Below, piece by piece: positions 33,780 through 45,064 of a stretch of DNA of 64,000 nucleotides; the first letter of the stretch is position 1, and each line of letters starts with the position of its first letter. The position numbers and the translations under genes are program-made. Origin of the DNA: Moniliella sp. 'wahieum' (taxonomy: Eukaryota; Basidiomycota; Moniliellomycetes; Moniliellales; Moniliellaceae); NCBI GenBank assembly GCA_003971905.1, contig RSEE01000079.1, forward strand, positions 124,001 through 188,000, given 5' to 3'. The notes below the pieces were generated by a model. That model saw only the letters and a list, made by a program, of their open reading frames with translations, did no database searches and was not told the DNA's origin.

Positions 33780-34889
33780 CTTTATTGAGCGCAACCGCGC
33801 ACTTAATACCGATCATTGGTTCCGGTTTGGTCGGTCTCTTTTGCGCGGCGCCCGCGTCAACAATGTCTTAGTCCTCCCCGGTCGGGAAACACGAATGCCC
33901 GACCGCGCGTCACAGTGGAAGCGCTGATGCGTTACCTTGACACGGCGAGTATTGATCGTCTGGGCTCAGTTTTGGCCGGCACCTACGAGCCCGAAATGGC
34001 CCGGAGCGTGCCCTGGTCACGATCCGGGATGGAACTCAAGTCGAGACCCAAGATGCGAAGTTTATGAGCCCCGCCCCTCGTACACGTCATTTTGGTTCCT
34101 CTTTATCGATTCGACCGGTACGATGGCATCGCGAATGGAGGCGATGCGTGAAACTCATTTGCTCTACCGCGCTGTGCTTGCCTCGCTCCCTGTATCTCGG
34201 CGGGCGTCTGGATCCCTCGATGATCGGGGAAGTGCGCCCCCATCCCGGTCGAGAGGGAGGTGAACGTGATGCGTGAAATGGCACGCTACGCAGAGGAGCA
34301 TCAGCTTACGTACCAATTGGGTATGAGCTCGTCGGTACGGTGGATGGGACAAGATGCGGTGGATCGGTTGTCGGCGGTACTGTGGGGCGTACTGGACGAA
34401 GGCACTTCCCGAGGCTGGACACGTGCCGAGTTTCTGATTGCTGGGCAACAAGAGCGAGCCAACGCACGCAACCTCCTGGTCCTACGCGCCAAGGCCAACG
34501 CCGCGTTCGGGCTGGCAAGGAGGAGACCGATTTGTTCCGTGGTGCGTGCCCGTGTGTCGTGCTCCGATCCCAGGCGGCTTGTTTGCCGGGATTCGGCACC
34601 AGGGCGCCCAAGGCATCCGGTTCAAACTGGCCAAACCCAAGGACGAACTGGCGCTTCGCTATGGTTCGCACTTTATTGCCAGCAGCAACAGGGGTTGGTC
34701 GACCCGGCCTTGGTCGCTCAGTTGCTTGGTCCTCCCCCTTCGAAAGGTACAGGTCGGGTTGAACCTGGCGGGACGCACCTGGTACCGATCGGCGTTCTGC
34801 CGGCACCCACACCTCTTATCCAGCACCGCGTCCCAAGCGAGCCACGGCCAGCTCCACCTCGCGCTCTTCCCTGGACACGATCCTGCTGA
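33780..34889 (+). CDS. Unrecognised coding stretch after the RING
   Basis: Protein-like sequence continues in alternating frames: VTVEALMRYLDTASIDRLGSVLAG (33905-33980), ALVTIRDGTQVETQDAKF (34010-34060), REMARYAEEHQLTYQLGMSS and DRLSAVLWGVLDEGTSRGW (34265-34420), then IRHQGAQGIRFKLAKPKDELALRYG (34590-34665). I do not recognise the family. It may be the C-terminal part of the RING protein or a separate gene; no convincing start codon separates them. Confidence 0.35.
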
Positions 34890-36374
34890 CCCTATCGTTC
34901 TCGCATGACCCACGTTGGGTCATACGCCCCCCCGCACGCACACCTTCCCCCTACATGGTCATGAGGATGGACTCGAGGACCACCGAAGGTGAACCACTTT
35001 CCCGCGCCCTTCTGCGGCTCCAGTGTCATGTACACTATGCCCCTTCCCCTTCCCTTACGTTTTGGCGTTCCGTATCGATTTTCATATCTGTTGTTCGTGT
35101 TGCTTCTGAAGAGCGCGCAAGACCGGTTTATCTGCAGCGCAAGTCGAATCGGATCCCATTCGCTGTAGCCCCTCCCGCGCCCGCCCATCGAGCCGTGTGT
35201 GCCTCTGTTCCCCTCTTTTGTGCAGGCGGAGAGAGAGATTGCCTTAGACTAGCCACAATGACGCCAGTCTACCACCATGTCTTCCCATGAAAAGCGAGGG
35301 ACCCACCCGGCAGAGTTCATCTCTTCAAGGGTGGTATAGTGGCAGAGAAAATCCTGCGCCTCTCCACGCTCGACCTCATCTACCTGGCAGCGGCGGGAAT
35401 GCTGAAACAAGCGAAAGCCACCTCTGCTTGGCCAGCACACCCCACAGCACATCCCTTCGATGCGTGTTTTTATGTCCTTTCTTGTCCTGCCAACTGATCA
35501 TTCAATGCAGTTCATAGCTCCCCTGGTCTGCCCACTGGTACGTGAGATGGCGAGAGGGACGTCCCCATGGGGGAGGTGTCTCCACCTTTGTCCGCCCTGA
35601 TCATCCAGTTGGACACAACAGCTGAAATTCCTTTTCCGCCCCTCCATGCCTCCACTGACGGTCCCCTTCAGCGTCTGCATACCCCTGCCCCCCCAGGAAC
35701 CCGTTTCGTAGCGTAGCCCTCTGCAGCCGAAGGGGAGGCAAATCGCAGCCGACGAGGCGGCTGCGTGTGGGATCGACGAGCCGTGATGGCGAGGGTCGCG
35801 CGTCGAACGCGGGTCGAGACAGGCGCCAGACGGAGGAAGACAAACGAGGCATCAAAGGCACTAGAAATGGATTCAGCAACAGTAGCAAATGGTACATACA
35901 TCAAAATGGGTAAGGGGGAGAAAACAAGGGACGGTGTTGGGCGCCCCAGAAGGGCTGCGCAAGGGACAGCGGAAAGGGCGACATGGTGGACATGTACCTG
36001 CCCAAGCCCCGGATCCTGACGCCCTGACGCCCTGAGGGCCTGGGTCTGCCGCCCTGAGGTCAGACATAGATGAAAACAAAGCAAACCCAAAAAAAGCAGG
36101 AGGGGAATTCACATCTACATCAACTCATCAACTCATCGCGTCCCGGGTGCCAGACAAACTGGATGCGCGACCGATTGCGCGTCACCTTCGAGCGTGTCAA
36201 ACAGCTCGGTCCAGCTTGTTCCCACGCTACTCCGGGGGGGAACATGGACGGGTGAGTGCTGTTGTCCAAGCCCAAGGGGGGTGGATCAACGACGGCGTCA
36301 TGCTGGGCAAACCAGCATACGCCAACGAGGGTGACCGTTGTCCCCCGCGTCGAGGTGCGGCGGTGGGAGAGGCG
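34890..36374. other. Intergenic, no gene supported
   Basis: Short frames only. A string GGGTGGTATAGTGGCAGAG near 35329 looks like a tRNA A box, but no B box follows. Confidence 0.45.
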
Positions 36375-39300
36375 CTAGCTGCCCGTCGGGGCCGGGGTAG
36401 GAGACAGAGGACCAAGGCCGGCTGTGCTGGACGGCGTGGGACCGTATCCCGTCCCCCAGACAAAAAGTAGCTCAGAGTTCTTGCGATCCATGGGCAGGCG
36501 TGCTAGAGTGTCGCGAGCAACGTTGAGCTCGGGGTCGGAGGTGCGGGCGCGCCGGGCCATGTCGAAAGTGGGGCAGGCGTAGGGTGTGGCGCGGCGGCAC
36601 TGGTTTCTGCAGGGACGACAGGAGCCGAACCACCGGCGCCGGCTCCTGCTGCACCAAGCAGACTCACACTGGCCAAGTGTTGTAGGTTTTGCTGCTAACC
36701 TTGGATACCTTGCAGAGCGCCGAGGTGTTGCAGCTGTTGCAGGAGCTGGAGCGAGTTGAGCTGCGCCCCTACGCCCAGCGCGCCCAGAGAGGAAAGGTGG
36801 GACAATGCGCTGAGCCATTGAGGTGGGTGAGGGAGTTGAGGTCGCCCAGTCCCGAGGGCCGCTCAGGCCACCGAGCGAAGCCAACGCTCCGAGCCCTCCA
36901 AGGCCCCCCAACTGCGTGCTCCATGTTTGGGGAGTCATATCGGCCAAGCGGGACAGACGCGCGTCCATCAGTTGCACCATCTCGTCGTCATCGGTTCCGT
37001 GAGAGGCGAGGGGCACGGTGGCGCTCGGGAGGTTCGCATCCAGACTCGGAGTCACCACGTCGGGCGCATGGATAACTGCGGTGGGGAAGAGAAGCCGTAT
37101 CGGACAGTGCGCTGCACTAAGGGTCTGGCGGTTCAGTCTGCTTGGTCTGTTCTCCCATCGAATCTGGCCTCCTTGTACAGGAAAGGGGGCAGGGACGCAT
37201 GTGCTGCGAACGCAACATTTGCTGTTGAAGCCCACGCTGAACTGTGGCCGCCATAAGACGTTAGGTTTTTACTCACGCCATGCAGAACTGATCCCTCCAC
37301 CGCTTGGCCTTCGTCCTTCAAGCGATCGATGATCCAGGTCAGTTGTCCTCCATCTCCTTTGTTTCTTCCGGACTGTCAAACCCAATCAAGCTCGGTTCCA
37401 ATGGCGCCGAGGGAGCGAATCCCGTCCGAAATGCTTTGGCGTTGCCCCTTGCTCCCCTTCACCCAGCTGGCGGGTGACTTGACGGCGGGTTTTCTTCCTT
37501 CGGGATATCTGCACTCGCATGTGCGCTCAGCCGAGCGGATCAGGTGCACTGGAGGCCGGGAGGGTGGGGTGGACAGAGGATAAAATGTGCGCGGGCGGTA
37601 CCACAAGTCGGTGATCATGGCCAAGCAAGCTTGGAAGAGGTAGTAGCGCTGAATCCGATCTCGCCGGGAAATCCAGTTGGCTGCCATCAGACGCGCCTCG
37701 ATCACGAGTTGACGTGCGAGTCGAGTGCGCGAGGAACCGAGGCAACAAAGGCCTGGTCCGGGCACGGTACCCCTTGCTCATAAATGGACGGTGTAGCTTA
37801 AGTGTGCGTAATGGACAGTGGCACGGATGAGACTCGCTTGCTTTTGGAGCCGTTTGATGTCCAGGTTGTTTTTGAGCTCTTCTTGTCCAAATGTTAGATC
37901 AGTTTCGCGTCTAGTCCACGCACGTTGTTCTAGGACATTATGTAACTTGGCGTCCAGCTTGAGAACCTCTTGATAGTCCACCTCTTCCCCATCACTTCGG
38001 CCTGGATCGTCAACTCATGCACTTGCCGCGCCACATCAGCGGTTTCTAGCAGCCCAAGCCAGGCGTCATGCGGGCTAGGCATGCCCCTCTGACTGCTTTC
38101 TGGTGGGCGGGCGCATAAGGGGGCACGTAGTGTAGCTGTACGGACGGATGGAGTAGGACCCATTCAAACCCGAGTGGTTCCAGTCTGCCATGGCCAGCGC
38201 ACTCCACACCGCCCGCCCAATCTCAAGGTTGTCCATGCTCATTTGACATCGGGATCGACCCACCAATGTAACGCTTTCCGCTGGCTCTTGTCCAGTGAAG
38301 CATCCAAGTCAGGACGTGGGGCCGGGCCCGGCGCCACCCCCACCCACGTTCATCCCAGTCCGGACGGAGCGATAGGTCGTCCGGTGTCTGACCAGGGTAG
38401 GCAGGTAGATCGGCGGCGAGCCAAGACGGTCCAAAGCCAATCGACGAGCAGCACGCATGCTCCCATCCAACAGCTTGAGCAAGTCTTCGTGACGGAAACG
38501 GTGGGCCAATGTGATGACGGCCACTAGGCTCGCTTGGACTCCTTCGAGAGAAGGGTGGGCTGCCAATTCGTTCGCTTCGAGACATTCCAGTGCCGCGTCC
38601 AGCCAATCATGGAGGAGGGTAGAGATCTGATCACTGTTGCGGACCAAATTGAAAGAGATGATGGTGGTCGAAGGCAGCAGTTCCACAATCGCACTCAACG
38701 CAAACAAGACATACGCCAAAAACGTCAAACGGGGCTGGGTTCCCCAGCACCGGCCCCGTCCCTACCACCGGCTGCACCACGGCTGCCGGGCGGGGGGAAG
38801 GCGGAGCAGTCGACGCACCGTCATTTGCGTCCACAAGTCGATGCCGAATCATCCCACTGGGCCCATCCTCAACAATGGTAGGAAGCACATTCGCCCCTTG
38901 GAACCAAAGCACCCAGCAACCGAGTCATACAGAAGATCCAGCTCCTTCATCACAAAGTCCACGCGCACAAACGGCGTGATCATCCCCAACTCCTCGAGGT
39001 ACATGTTGATCAATTGTACCGTCTGGGGTTTGCCGGGCAGAAGCGCAAGAGCCCGCGTTTTGGCTTTGGCTTCATTGAGTGAATTCTTTTGTAGCACTTT
39101 CTCCCCAATCGCCAACAATGCATTGGCATTGCCGTTTTGTTTTCCCATCCCCAAACCGCCCACCCAACGCCAGGGAAGACGCCCGTTGGGCCAGGTGTGG
39201 CACTGGCACTCCCTGGGTGCGAACTAACTCCCGAACGAGCAGGAGTCTGTGCCCGGTGTGAATCGGATCCTCGACGCCTCGATTCGGGACCAGGCTTTCA

Positions 39301-40936
39301 CTTGTTGTATCTTCGGGCCTCGGCCCACCGTTCGAGGAGACCTGGTGGCCGACGCGGAAAGATCGCCATGCGTCGGGGACCAGGGGGGCTTCATCATGGT
39401 GCCAATCGCTGCCATGGTTCCTGCATCGCCACGTGAAGCAGGGCGTCCTCGTGGGCGTCCCCTTGCCTCCTCGTCAGACGAACTCGGATCGGGAATAGAT
39501 ATTTTGGCCCGACGCACACGATTGTCTACCCGGGCTGGAGGCAGACCGGTGGTGGTGGGGTCGAAATGGTGCTAGATCCATAGCTTCCTCCTCCTCCTCC
39601 TCTTCCTCCTCCTCGCCTTCGACAGGCTCCAACCGTACCCTGCTCCGAAGGGAGCGAGGCAATTTCCTTTCACCCGTCCGTTCCAGCGCTTCAGAGCCAG
39701 TTGCGGTGCTCTGCCTTGCCTCGCAGTACAGACGCTGCAGGCCCAAAACAGCACTGGTCGTGTCCTGGTTTCCAAGTGCATCGAGCAATTCGGTCGTATG
39801 CTCGTTCCGACCTCCAGGGCGAATGTGGCCCCGAGGACGGGAGACGCGACATGGAACTTGCCCGACGAAGGTGAGCTGCCTCGGCCACAATAGCAAAGGC
39901 GGGCCTACCCGCCCGACGGGGACTCGAGGGACGGTGGTGCGATTGGCTGCGCGGACCAGAGGTTGGGTGCACATGCGGGCTGGGTGCAGCGCTGCTGATG
40001 GGCGCCGAGACTGGGCTTACCTTGGTCGATACCCCTGGTGCAGAAGCTGGGGCGGAGTGGGGGGTGTGCGCAATCCGTTCAAGCTGGGATCAGAGGAGCC
40101 TAGCGCCGTGATCAGTGCCTGCAACCCATTCTGCGCCGCAGTGGGTGGGGCAGCCGCGTCGCCTGGAGGAGACAACGAGGCACCGAATTGGTTCCCATAC
40201 GCGCGCCAACATTTGGGTACGACGGGTATTGACCAAGAGCTACAGCAGCAACAGCAGCAGCAGCAGCCTGGGCGTGGGCTTGAGCTTGGGCCTGGGCGTG
40301 GATTTGCGCAGCTTGACTACGAGCATGGACGGCCAGCTGAGCATGAGCGGCAGCGGATGGGGGATTGCTGCTGGCTGGAAGGCCGGACGGAGAGAAGGAC
40401 ATAGGAAGGGTAGCTGGGGCCTGTGCAGGTGCCGGTGCCTGAGGGCTTTCCCACTCATTACGAGACCGTTTGGGTAGAGTGGGGTCGTCTTCGTCGTCAC
40501 TCTCGTCCGAGTCGTCGTTGTCGTCGTCGTGTGTGTGGCCAGAGGGATCGAGAGATGTGGTTGCACACGTTTCGAGCGGCCTTGAGGGCTTTGCGGTGGG
40601 CACGGCGACGCTCTCCTTCCTCGAGCTTGCGGAGACGGGTCAGGCGCTGCTCAGACGTCTCGTAGTCGCGCTCGTCGCCAAATTTACACCGCTCGAGTGG
40701 AAGCTTGCGCTTGACACAGGCCGAGCATCCTGGGATGTGCCGGTCGCACCTGGTGGGAGGAGGTCAGTGGATCGGGAAGGAGGGGGGGGACAAGGTTAGG
40801 GCAGGGCGACGCACTTGAGCTTGCGTTGGCGGCACTCGGTGCAGGAGATGGGCTGGCGTTGCTTGCGCGGGCGCTTGGGATGGGAAGAACGGGGTGGCGG
40901 GGCGTGGAGGGGCGCCGGGAGGAGAGTGTCGGGCAT
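36375..40936 (-). CDS. Zn2Cys6 transcription factor with fungal-specific TF domain
   Basis: DNA-binding regulator. Start at 40936 gives MPDTLLPAPLHAPPP and a basic KRPRKQRQ before the zinc cluster. A 65-bp intron, 40750-40814, interrupts the third Cys codon context; spliced, the cluster is CTECRQRKLKC then DRHIPGCSAC then VKRKLPLERC, matching CX2CX6CX6CX2CX8C. A coiled linker follows (EQRLTRLRKLEEGERRR), then an acidic run, a Gln/Ala-rich activation-like region near 40240-40330 and a Glu run near 39590. The fungal-specific regulatory domain (PF04082-type) is spread over 37400-39160: VQLINMYLEELGMITPFV, LVAVITLAHRFR, MADWNHSGLNGSYSI, DYQEVLKLDAKLHNVLEQ, ASLIRATVHYAHL, RQLVIEARLMAANWI. A donor GTAAGC sits at 40020. 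Several frame changes and probably more introns exist. C-terminus (36375) and targets unknown. Confidence 0.72.
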
Positions 40937-41437
40937 GGTGGGGGGACGGAGGACAGAGGCGGTGGGGCCGCTGCCGACGGCGGCGTGCGGGCACTCATGG
41001 ACAGCAGGGGCAGGCAGAGGGGGAGCGCCAGCGCAGCCGTCGTGGACGCGGAGGATGGGGACGAGTAGGGAGGATGCGGGGAGGGGGTGGGGGATGGAGG
41101 GATGGAAGGACAGAGAGGAGGAGGAGGACGAGTAGATGCAGAGGGAGAGGAGCGTGAGACGCGTGCGGTGCAGTGCGAGGCGAGGCATGCGAGGAGAGAT
41201 AGGTGGCTCTGCGCTCGAAAAAAGCCAAGTCCAACCCTACGTGGGGGCTGGGCGGGGGCAGTGCGCCGTGCCCGGGGGGGCAGCAGCAAGGAGGGAGGCG
41301 GTGAGGGGGCGGGTGCGGCCCACTGCGGATGCTTTCAAATTGCACGCGAGCGGGGGTGCAGTAATTTAATGCAGCCCCGACTGGCATCCCGGGGAAGGCA
41401 CAGCGCCAGTGTGACGTCCTCGGCAAGGGTGCGCCGT

Positions 41438-41676
41438 CAGCCGGCTGCCTGTTGGGGCATGCTTTTCCAATCCACACTGCCGCATCAGCACGTAGTCCCG
41501 CACCAGGCCGCCCCCCTCAGACCTCAGGCTGCGGCCTCACGCGGGACGCGGGACCCCGTGAGCGTGGCTTTGGATGCTAGCGACGGATGAGATCGATGAT
41601 CCATGCCGGCTCCTGGGGCTGGAGCACTCAGCTGCTGCCGCTCGCTGGAGCATGACAGACAGGGGGATCACCAATT
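41438..41676 (-). repeat. Duplicated intergenic block X, copy B
   Basis: Reverse complement matches 25658-25830, with two short extra segments. It directly adjoins block Y-B, whereas in copy A the two blocks are 1.3 kb apart and in the opposite order. Confidence 0.85.
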
Positions 41677-41683
41677 AGTGCTC

Positions 41684-43043
41684 GTGCCTGAGGCAGGGGG
41701 GACAGGCACAGAAGGGCAGATGAGAGACAAGGAACCTTAGGTCGATGATCGATGACCGATGATGTGATCATTCGGTGGTCGATGACAGTGTCACGCGCGA
41801 CGCGTGATAGCGATCGATGACGCTGGGTGACATGCATGTGACATGTCACATGTCACATGTCACTAGCCACTGTGTTACAAAACCTTAATACCTAGAACGA
41901 TAGAGGGACTCCCAGATCCCGTTCCACCTTTCTCCTTCGCCATCCCGTCCGCCTTCAAGAATTTCAAGCGCCATACTTCTCTTCTCGAGGATTGAGACCG
42001 CCCTCGTCCAACCTCCATTGCGACGCTCTCTTGGCAAGCAGGCCCTTGTTGACGAAGTAAGCACGAACACCATGACACGGATGCGTGGCCACTCTCTCAC
42101 GGTGTCAGAGTATGTCAGTGGTCATCCAGTGCTCTCAGACCATCATATTCCGTACCACTCCTATATGGCCCGCCTATACTCCCAGCCTGGGTGGGGGTTG
42201 AGGCTCTGAGAGGCCTGAGATATATGCATTGAACATTGACGATCGCCTATAGTCCTGGGCAAATGCCACGTCAGCAAGTCGCAGGATGACGGTGTGTGTA
42301 ACGGTGTGGCCTCCCGGGCGATGACACCTCGCCCGACGGGGGCACAAAGGGGAGCCTGCCTCTGGCTCGTCAGGCAAGGGGACCAGTGTAGGCCCGAGCA
42401 CGAGCTTCGTACCCAAGAGGCGTCCTCCCTCCGCCTTCCTAGCGATAGGTTCCTAAGCTGAGTCTGGAGAAGGCGGCGCGGAGGGTGGACGTAGGACAAG
42501 ACGATTGGTCGCTTGCCTCCATGCATTCTTAGTACAGAGCGGGTCTTATATAGGCAGGCAAAGGCCCGCAAGTCGTACAATAGGCAAGCGGCTGACTGTG
42601 GTCTGTTGGAGACCACGCGGCTGATGGCTCCCGCCGATCTGCACGCGCGGAACATCGGCGATCGAACTGATTAGAAGCCAAGAGTGAACGATAAGCAGCG
42701 GCGGCGCCAACGGAAATATTTCCGGTGGCTGTGCTGCGCATCGCCCCGTGACAGTGTGGGAAGAGACACAGAGTTGACGAAAAGTGGTTAAGCACGTAGC
42801 GCTGCCGCCAAGTCCCAGCCAAGTTGTTGTGCTGGACCCCATCGTAGGTCAAGCCAGTGGCTGCATCCGAAATGCTGTTGGGGACGACCGGGCACTTGGC
42901 CTTCACGCAATTGTGCTGGACGTTGACTGTGGGCCAAAGAGGGTGGTGTGGATCCGCGAAGCAGGAACGTACGCAGTGCGTCGGGCCGAGGGCAACGGTC
43001 GCTCCAGTTCCGCATGCGTGGCCTACGCCGTCACATGGGTTCG
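41684..43043 (-). repeat. Duplicated intergenic block Y, copy B
   Basis: Reverse complement matches 27138-28098. Contains an extra 42297-42758 segment bounded by 10-bp imperfect direct repeats (TGACGGTGTG and TGACAGTGTG). A GTGACATGTCACATG heptamer cluster at 41828-41870 lies inside the block in both copies. Confidence 0.88.
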
Positions 43044-43080
43044 GCTGTAGCGTTTCCCTGTCCAGCCTAAGCTCTGTCAT
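42529..43080 (-). CDS. Cys-rich ORF of unknown function in block Y-B
   Basis: A 183-codon open frame. The N-terminal two thirds overlaps the part of block Y shared with copy A and reads NPCDGVGHACGTGATVALG, HCVRSCFADPHHPLWP, QHNCVKAKCPVVPNSISD and TYDGVQHNNLAGTW, with at least six cysteines. No signal peptide is visible from the first ATG, and a TATA-like TATATAAG sits inside the 3' part, which comes from the segment missing in copy A. In copy A the same region is broken by indels in several places. It may be a decaying secreted-protein gene or chance. No family recognised. Confidence 0.35.
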   Translation of the reverse strand: MTELRLDRETLQPNPCDGVGHACGTGATVALGPTHCVRSCFADPHHPLWPTVNVQHNCVKAKCPVVPNSISDAATGLTYDGVQHNNLAGTWRQRYVLNHFSSTLCLFPHCHGAMRSTATGNISVGAAAAYRSLLASNQFDRRCSARADRREPSAAWSPTDHSQPLAYCTTCGPLPAYIRPALY

Positions 43081-43196
43081 GATAGTATGGATGCAGTATA
43101 GAGATTCATCATATATTCATCTGAAGAATAATATATCGCGGGTCCTTTTTTCCACGTTGTGCACACACCACAATGGTATAGGTGTGTTGAAGAGAG

Positions 43197-44993
43197 CTAG
43201 CATGTTGTCGGGGAGGAAAAGAGGCTGAGCCGCACTGGCCTTCGAAAAATTCGGAGCGGACCTTGAAATCGGGAGCGGGCCCAGAAAGTCCACACCCCCA
43301 ACCCCAAGACGGCGACCACTCCAATTACGGCGCAAACAAAATTCTCCGTCGCCGATTTGAGAGGATAGACGGATGGAAAGCAAAACAAGACCGAGGTCAG
43401 GAGCAGATAGCAAAGGCAGACACGTTGACGGCTGGTCCCAACGCCCCAGAGACCAGCGGCGCTCAACGCCTCGCTCATTCAACATTATTCCCCCAGAAGA
43501 GCATGGCAAAACGCAAGGCATGTAGGACATCTGAAGAAGAACGACCGAGGCACTTTGGATCGCGGGAAGGATTGTTGATTAGGCAAAAGATGAGACAGCC
43601 AAAGACCAACATAGCCAAAACAGGTTGAAAAGAGTGGCCCAGACCGGCCCCTCATACACTCGACTCCGTCTTTCCCAAAACCGAGGGAAATTGCGATCGT
43701 TCGCAAACGCTTGGATCATCCTGCTCGTAGTGATCATCAACGCTGGCAAAGTGAAGAAGAGCGTTCCAAATGCCACGACGCCCAAAAATATCGTCCCACC
43801 CAGTGCGAAGGGATGGTAACACACAATGAGAAACCCTCCTCCCTGCGCCTCCACCACGCTGGTGGGGTCGGTGATCGCCCCTAATACTGCGATCAACAGG
43901 ATGAAGATGTTAACCCCCCAATGACACATGAAGACACCATGGCCAATGGCGCGTACATAGAGGGCCGAGGGATCTCAGTAACCAAATGGGCGGCCCCATC
44001 TAGAAGCAGAAAGGGAAAGAGTGTGTCAGTGCCTAAGTTTTGGCATGCATGAGAGGAGATCAACGCACCAGCTCCGACTAAGGAGTATTGTGCTTGCATC
44101 AGCCCCATGATCCAAGCTAACCCATCTGGCCAGCCCGTTTCGTTCAGAAATGTGGCAAAAATCCACTCGCCATTGCGCAAGCGCGAGTTGGAGCAGGCGA
44201 GAAGAGTGACAAAGATGACGAGAAGCCAAGGATGCTCCAGCAAAGCGATACCTTATTGAAGGTGTTGAGAATGCGGACACCAAAGATAGTAAAAAAGTAG
44301 ACCAAAGGATGAGAAATACGTAGACGACAAAGATGGCCAGTGAGTGGGCACCCAATCTGGATGATATAGAGTCACCGCAGACGCCACAAATGCCCTGCCA
44401 CACGTGGCGCGCTAGAACTAAGAGCAATCCATCCGCACAATGTGGTCCAACCCACCATTGAGGTCAGAAAACGCGTCCAGAGCGTGTTGCGGTGCAATGC
44501 AAATGTCCAACTGTAATGGGCACCTTGGGTGGGCCAAACGGACCTTGCATCGAAAATGGTACAGTATGTCAGCGCCCCTCATTGGCTGTAGTGATGGGGT
44601 GAACTTGACAAGGCATAAGAGAATATGCGTACAGAGTTCAGAGAGGGATGCAGCGTTGGCTGTTGCGCACTGTCGCAGCTAAAGTGCCCCACAATACGCC
44701 AAACGGGTCCTCCAGAGTTAAGGCCAATGTAGATCGAACCAGCGTTGGCGCTCCAAGAATTGAGGATGGCATAGGCGATCCCAAGCAAACCCAACATGGA
44801 GAAATGTTGGTAATTGCCTTCCGCGGCCACATCAGCAGCCGCACCCAGGTCGATAGGAATGAGCTCGATTGCTGGTTTTGTATCCCTTGCCAGTGTTCTT
44901 ACGTCCTCAACAGAGGGCCCCAGCTTTGATGGCTACCGCCATCGAGTGACTTCGTTTCGACTTGCGCCTTCTCACGTCCAGAGGGTGGCTCAT
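43197..44993 (-). CDS. APC-family amino-acid/GABA permease
   Basis: Plasma-membrane or vacuolar amino-acid, GABA or choline permease of the fungal APC type with about 12 helices. Start at 44993 gives MSHPLDVRRRKS. Motifs in order are FSMLGLLGIAYAILNSW, LNSGGPV (helix 1-2), NAASLSELC (the conserved Ser-Glu), WPTQGAHYSWTFAL, SMVGWTTLCGW, AWIMGLMQAQYSLVGA, DGAAHLVTEIPRPS, MITTSRMIQAFANDRNFP, and the last helix VIGVVAVLGLGVWTFWARSRFQG. An intron at 44000-44068 joins LVGA to DGAAHL exactly; another lies near 44545-44640 before WPTQGAH. Several frames are used, so one-base repairs are needed. A TATA box on the same strand lies at 45057-45064. Substrate not predictable. Confidence 0.82.
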
Positions 44994-45056
44994 GATTGTT
45001 GGAGTGGCGATTCGAGGAGAGAGAGGATAGCGGTCATGTGAGAGCAGGGCCAACTC

Positions 45057-45064
45057 TTTTTATA
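45057..45064 (-). promoter_or_regulatory. TATA box of the permease
   Basis: TATAAAAA read on the minus strand, about 65 bases before the chosen ATG at 44993. A short upstream ATG frame (from 45036, about 15 codons) lies between them. Confidence 0.5.

Noticed and set aside
25658-43043. Interpretation of blocks X/Y as a classical DNA transposon or LTR element
   Set aside because: No transposase, integrase or reverse transcriptase motifs, no terminal inverted or long terminal repeats, and no target-site duplication at block ends.
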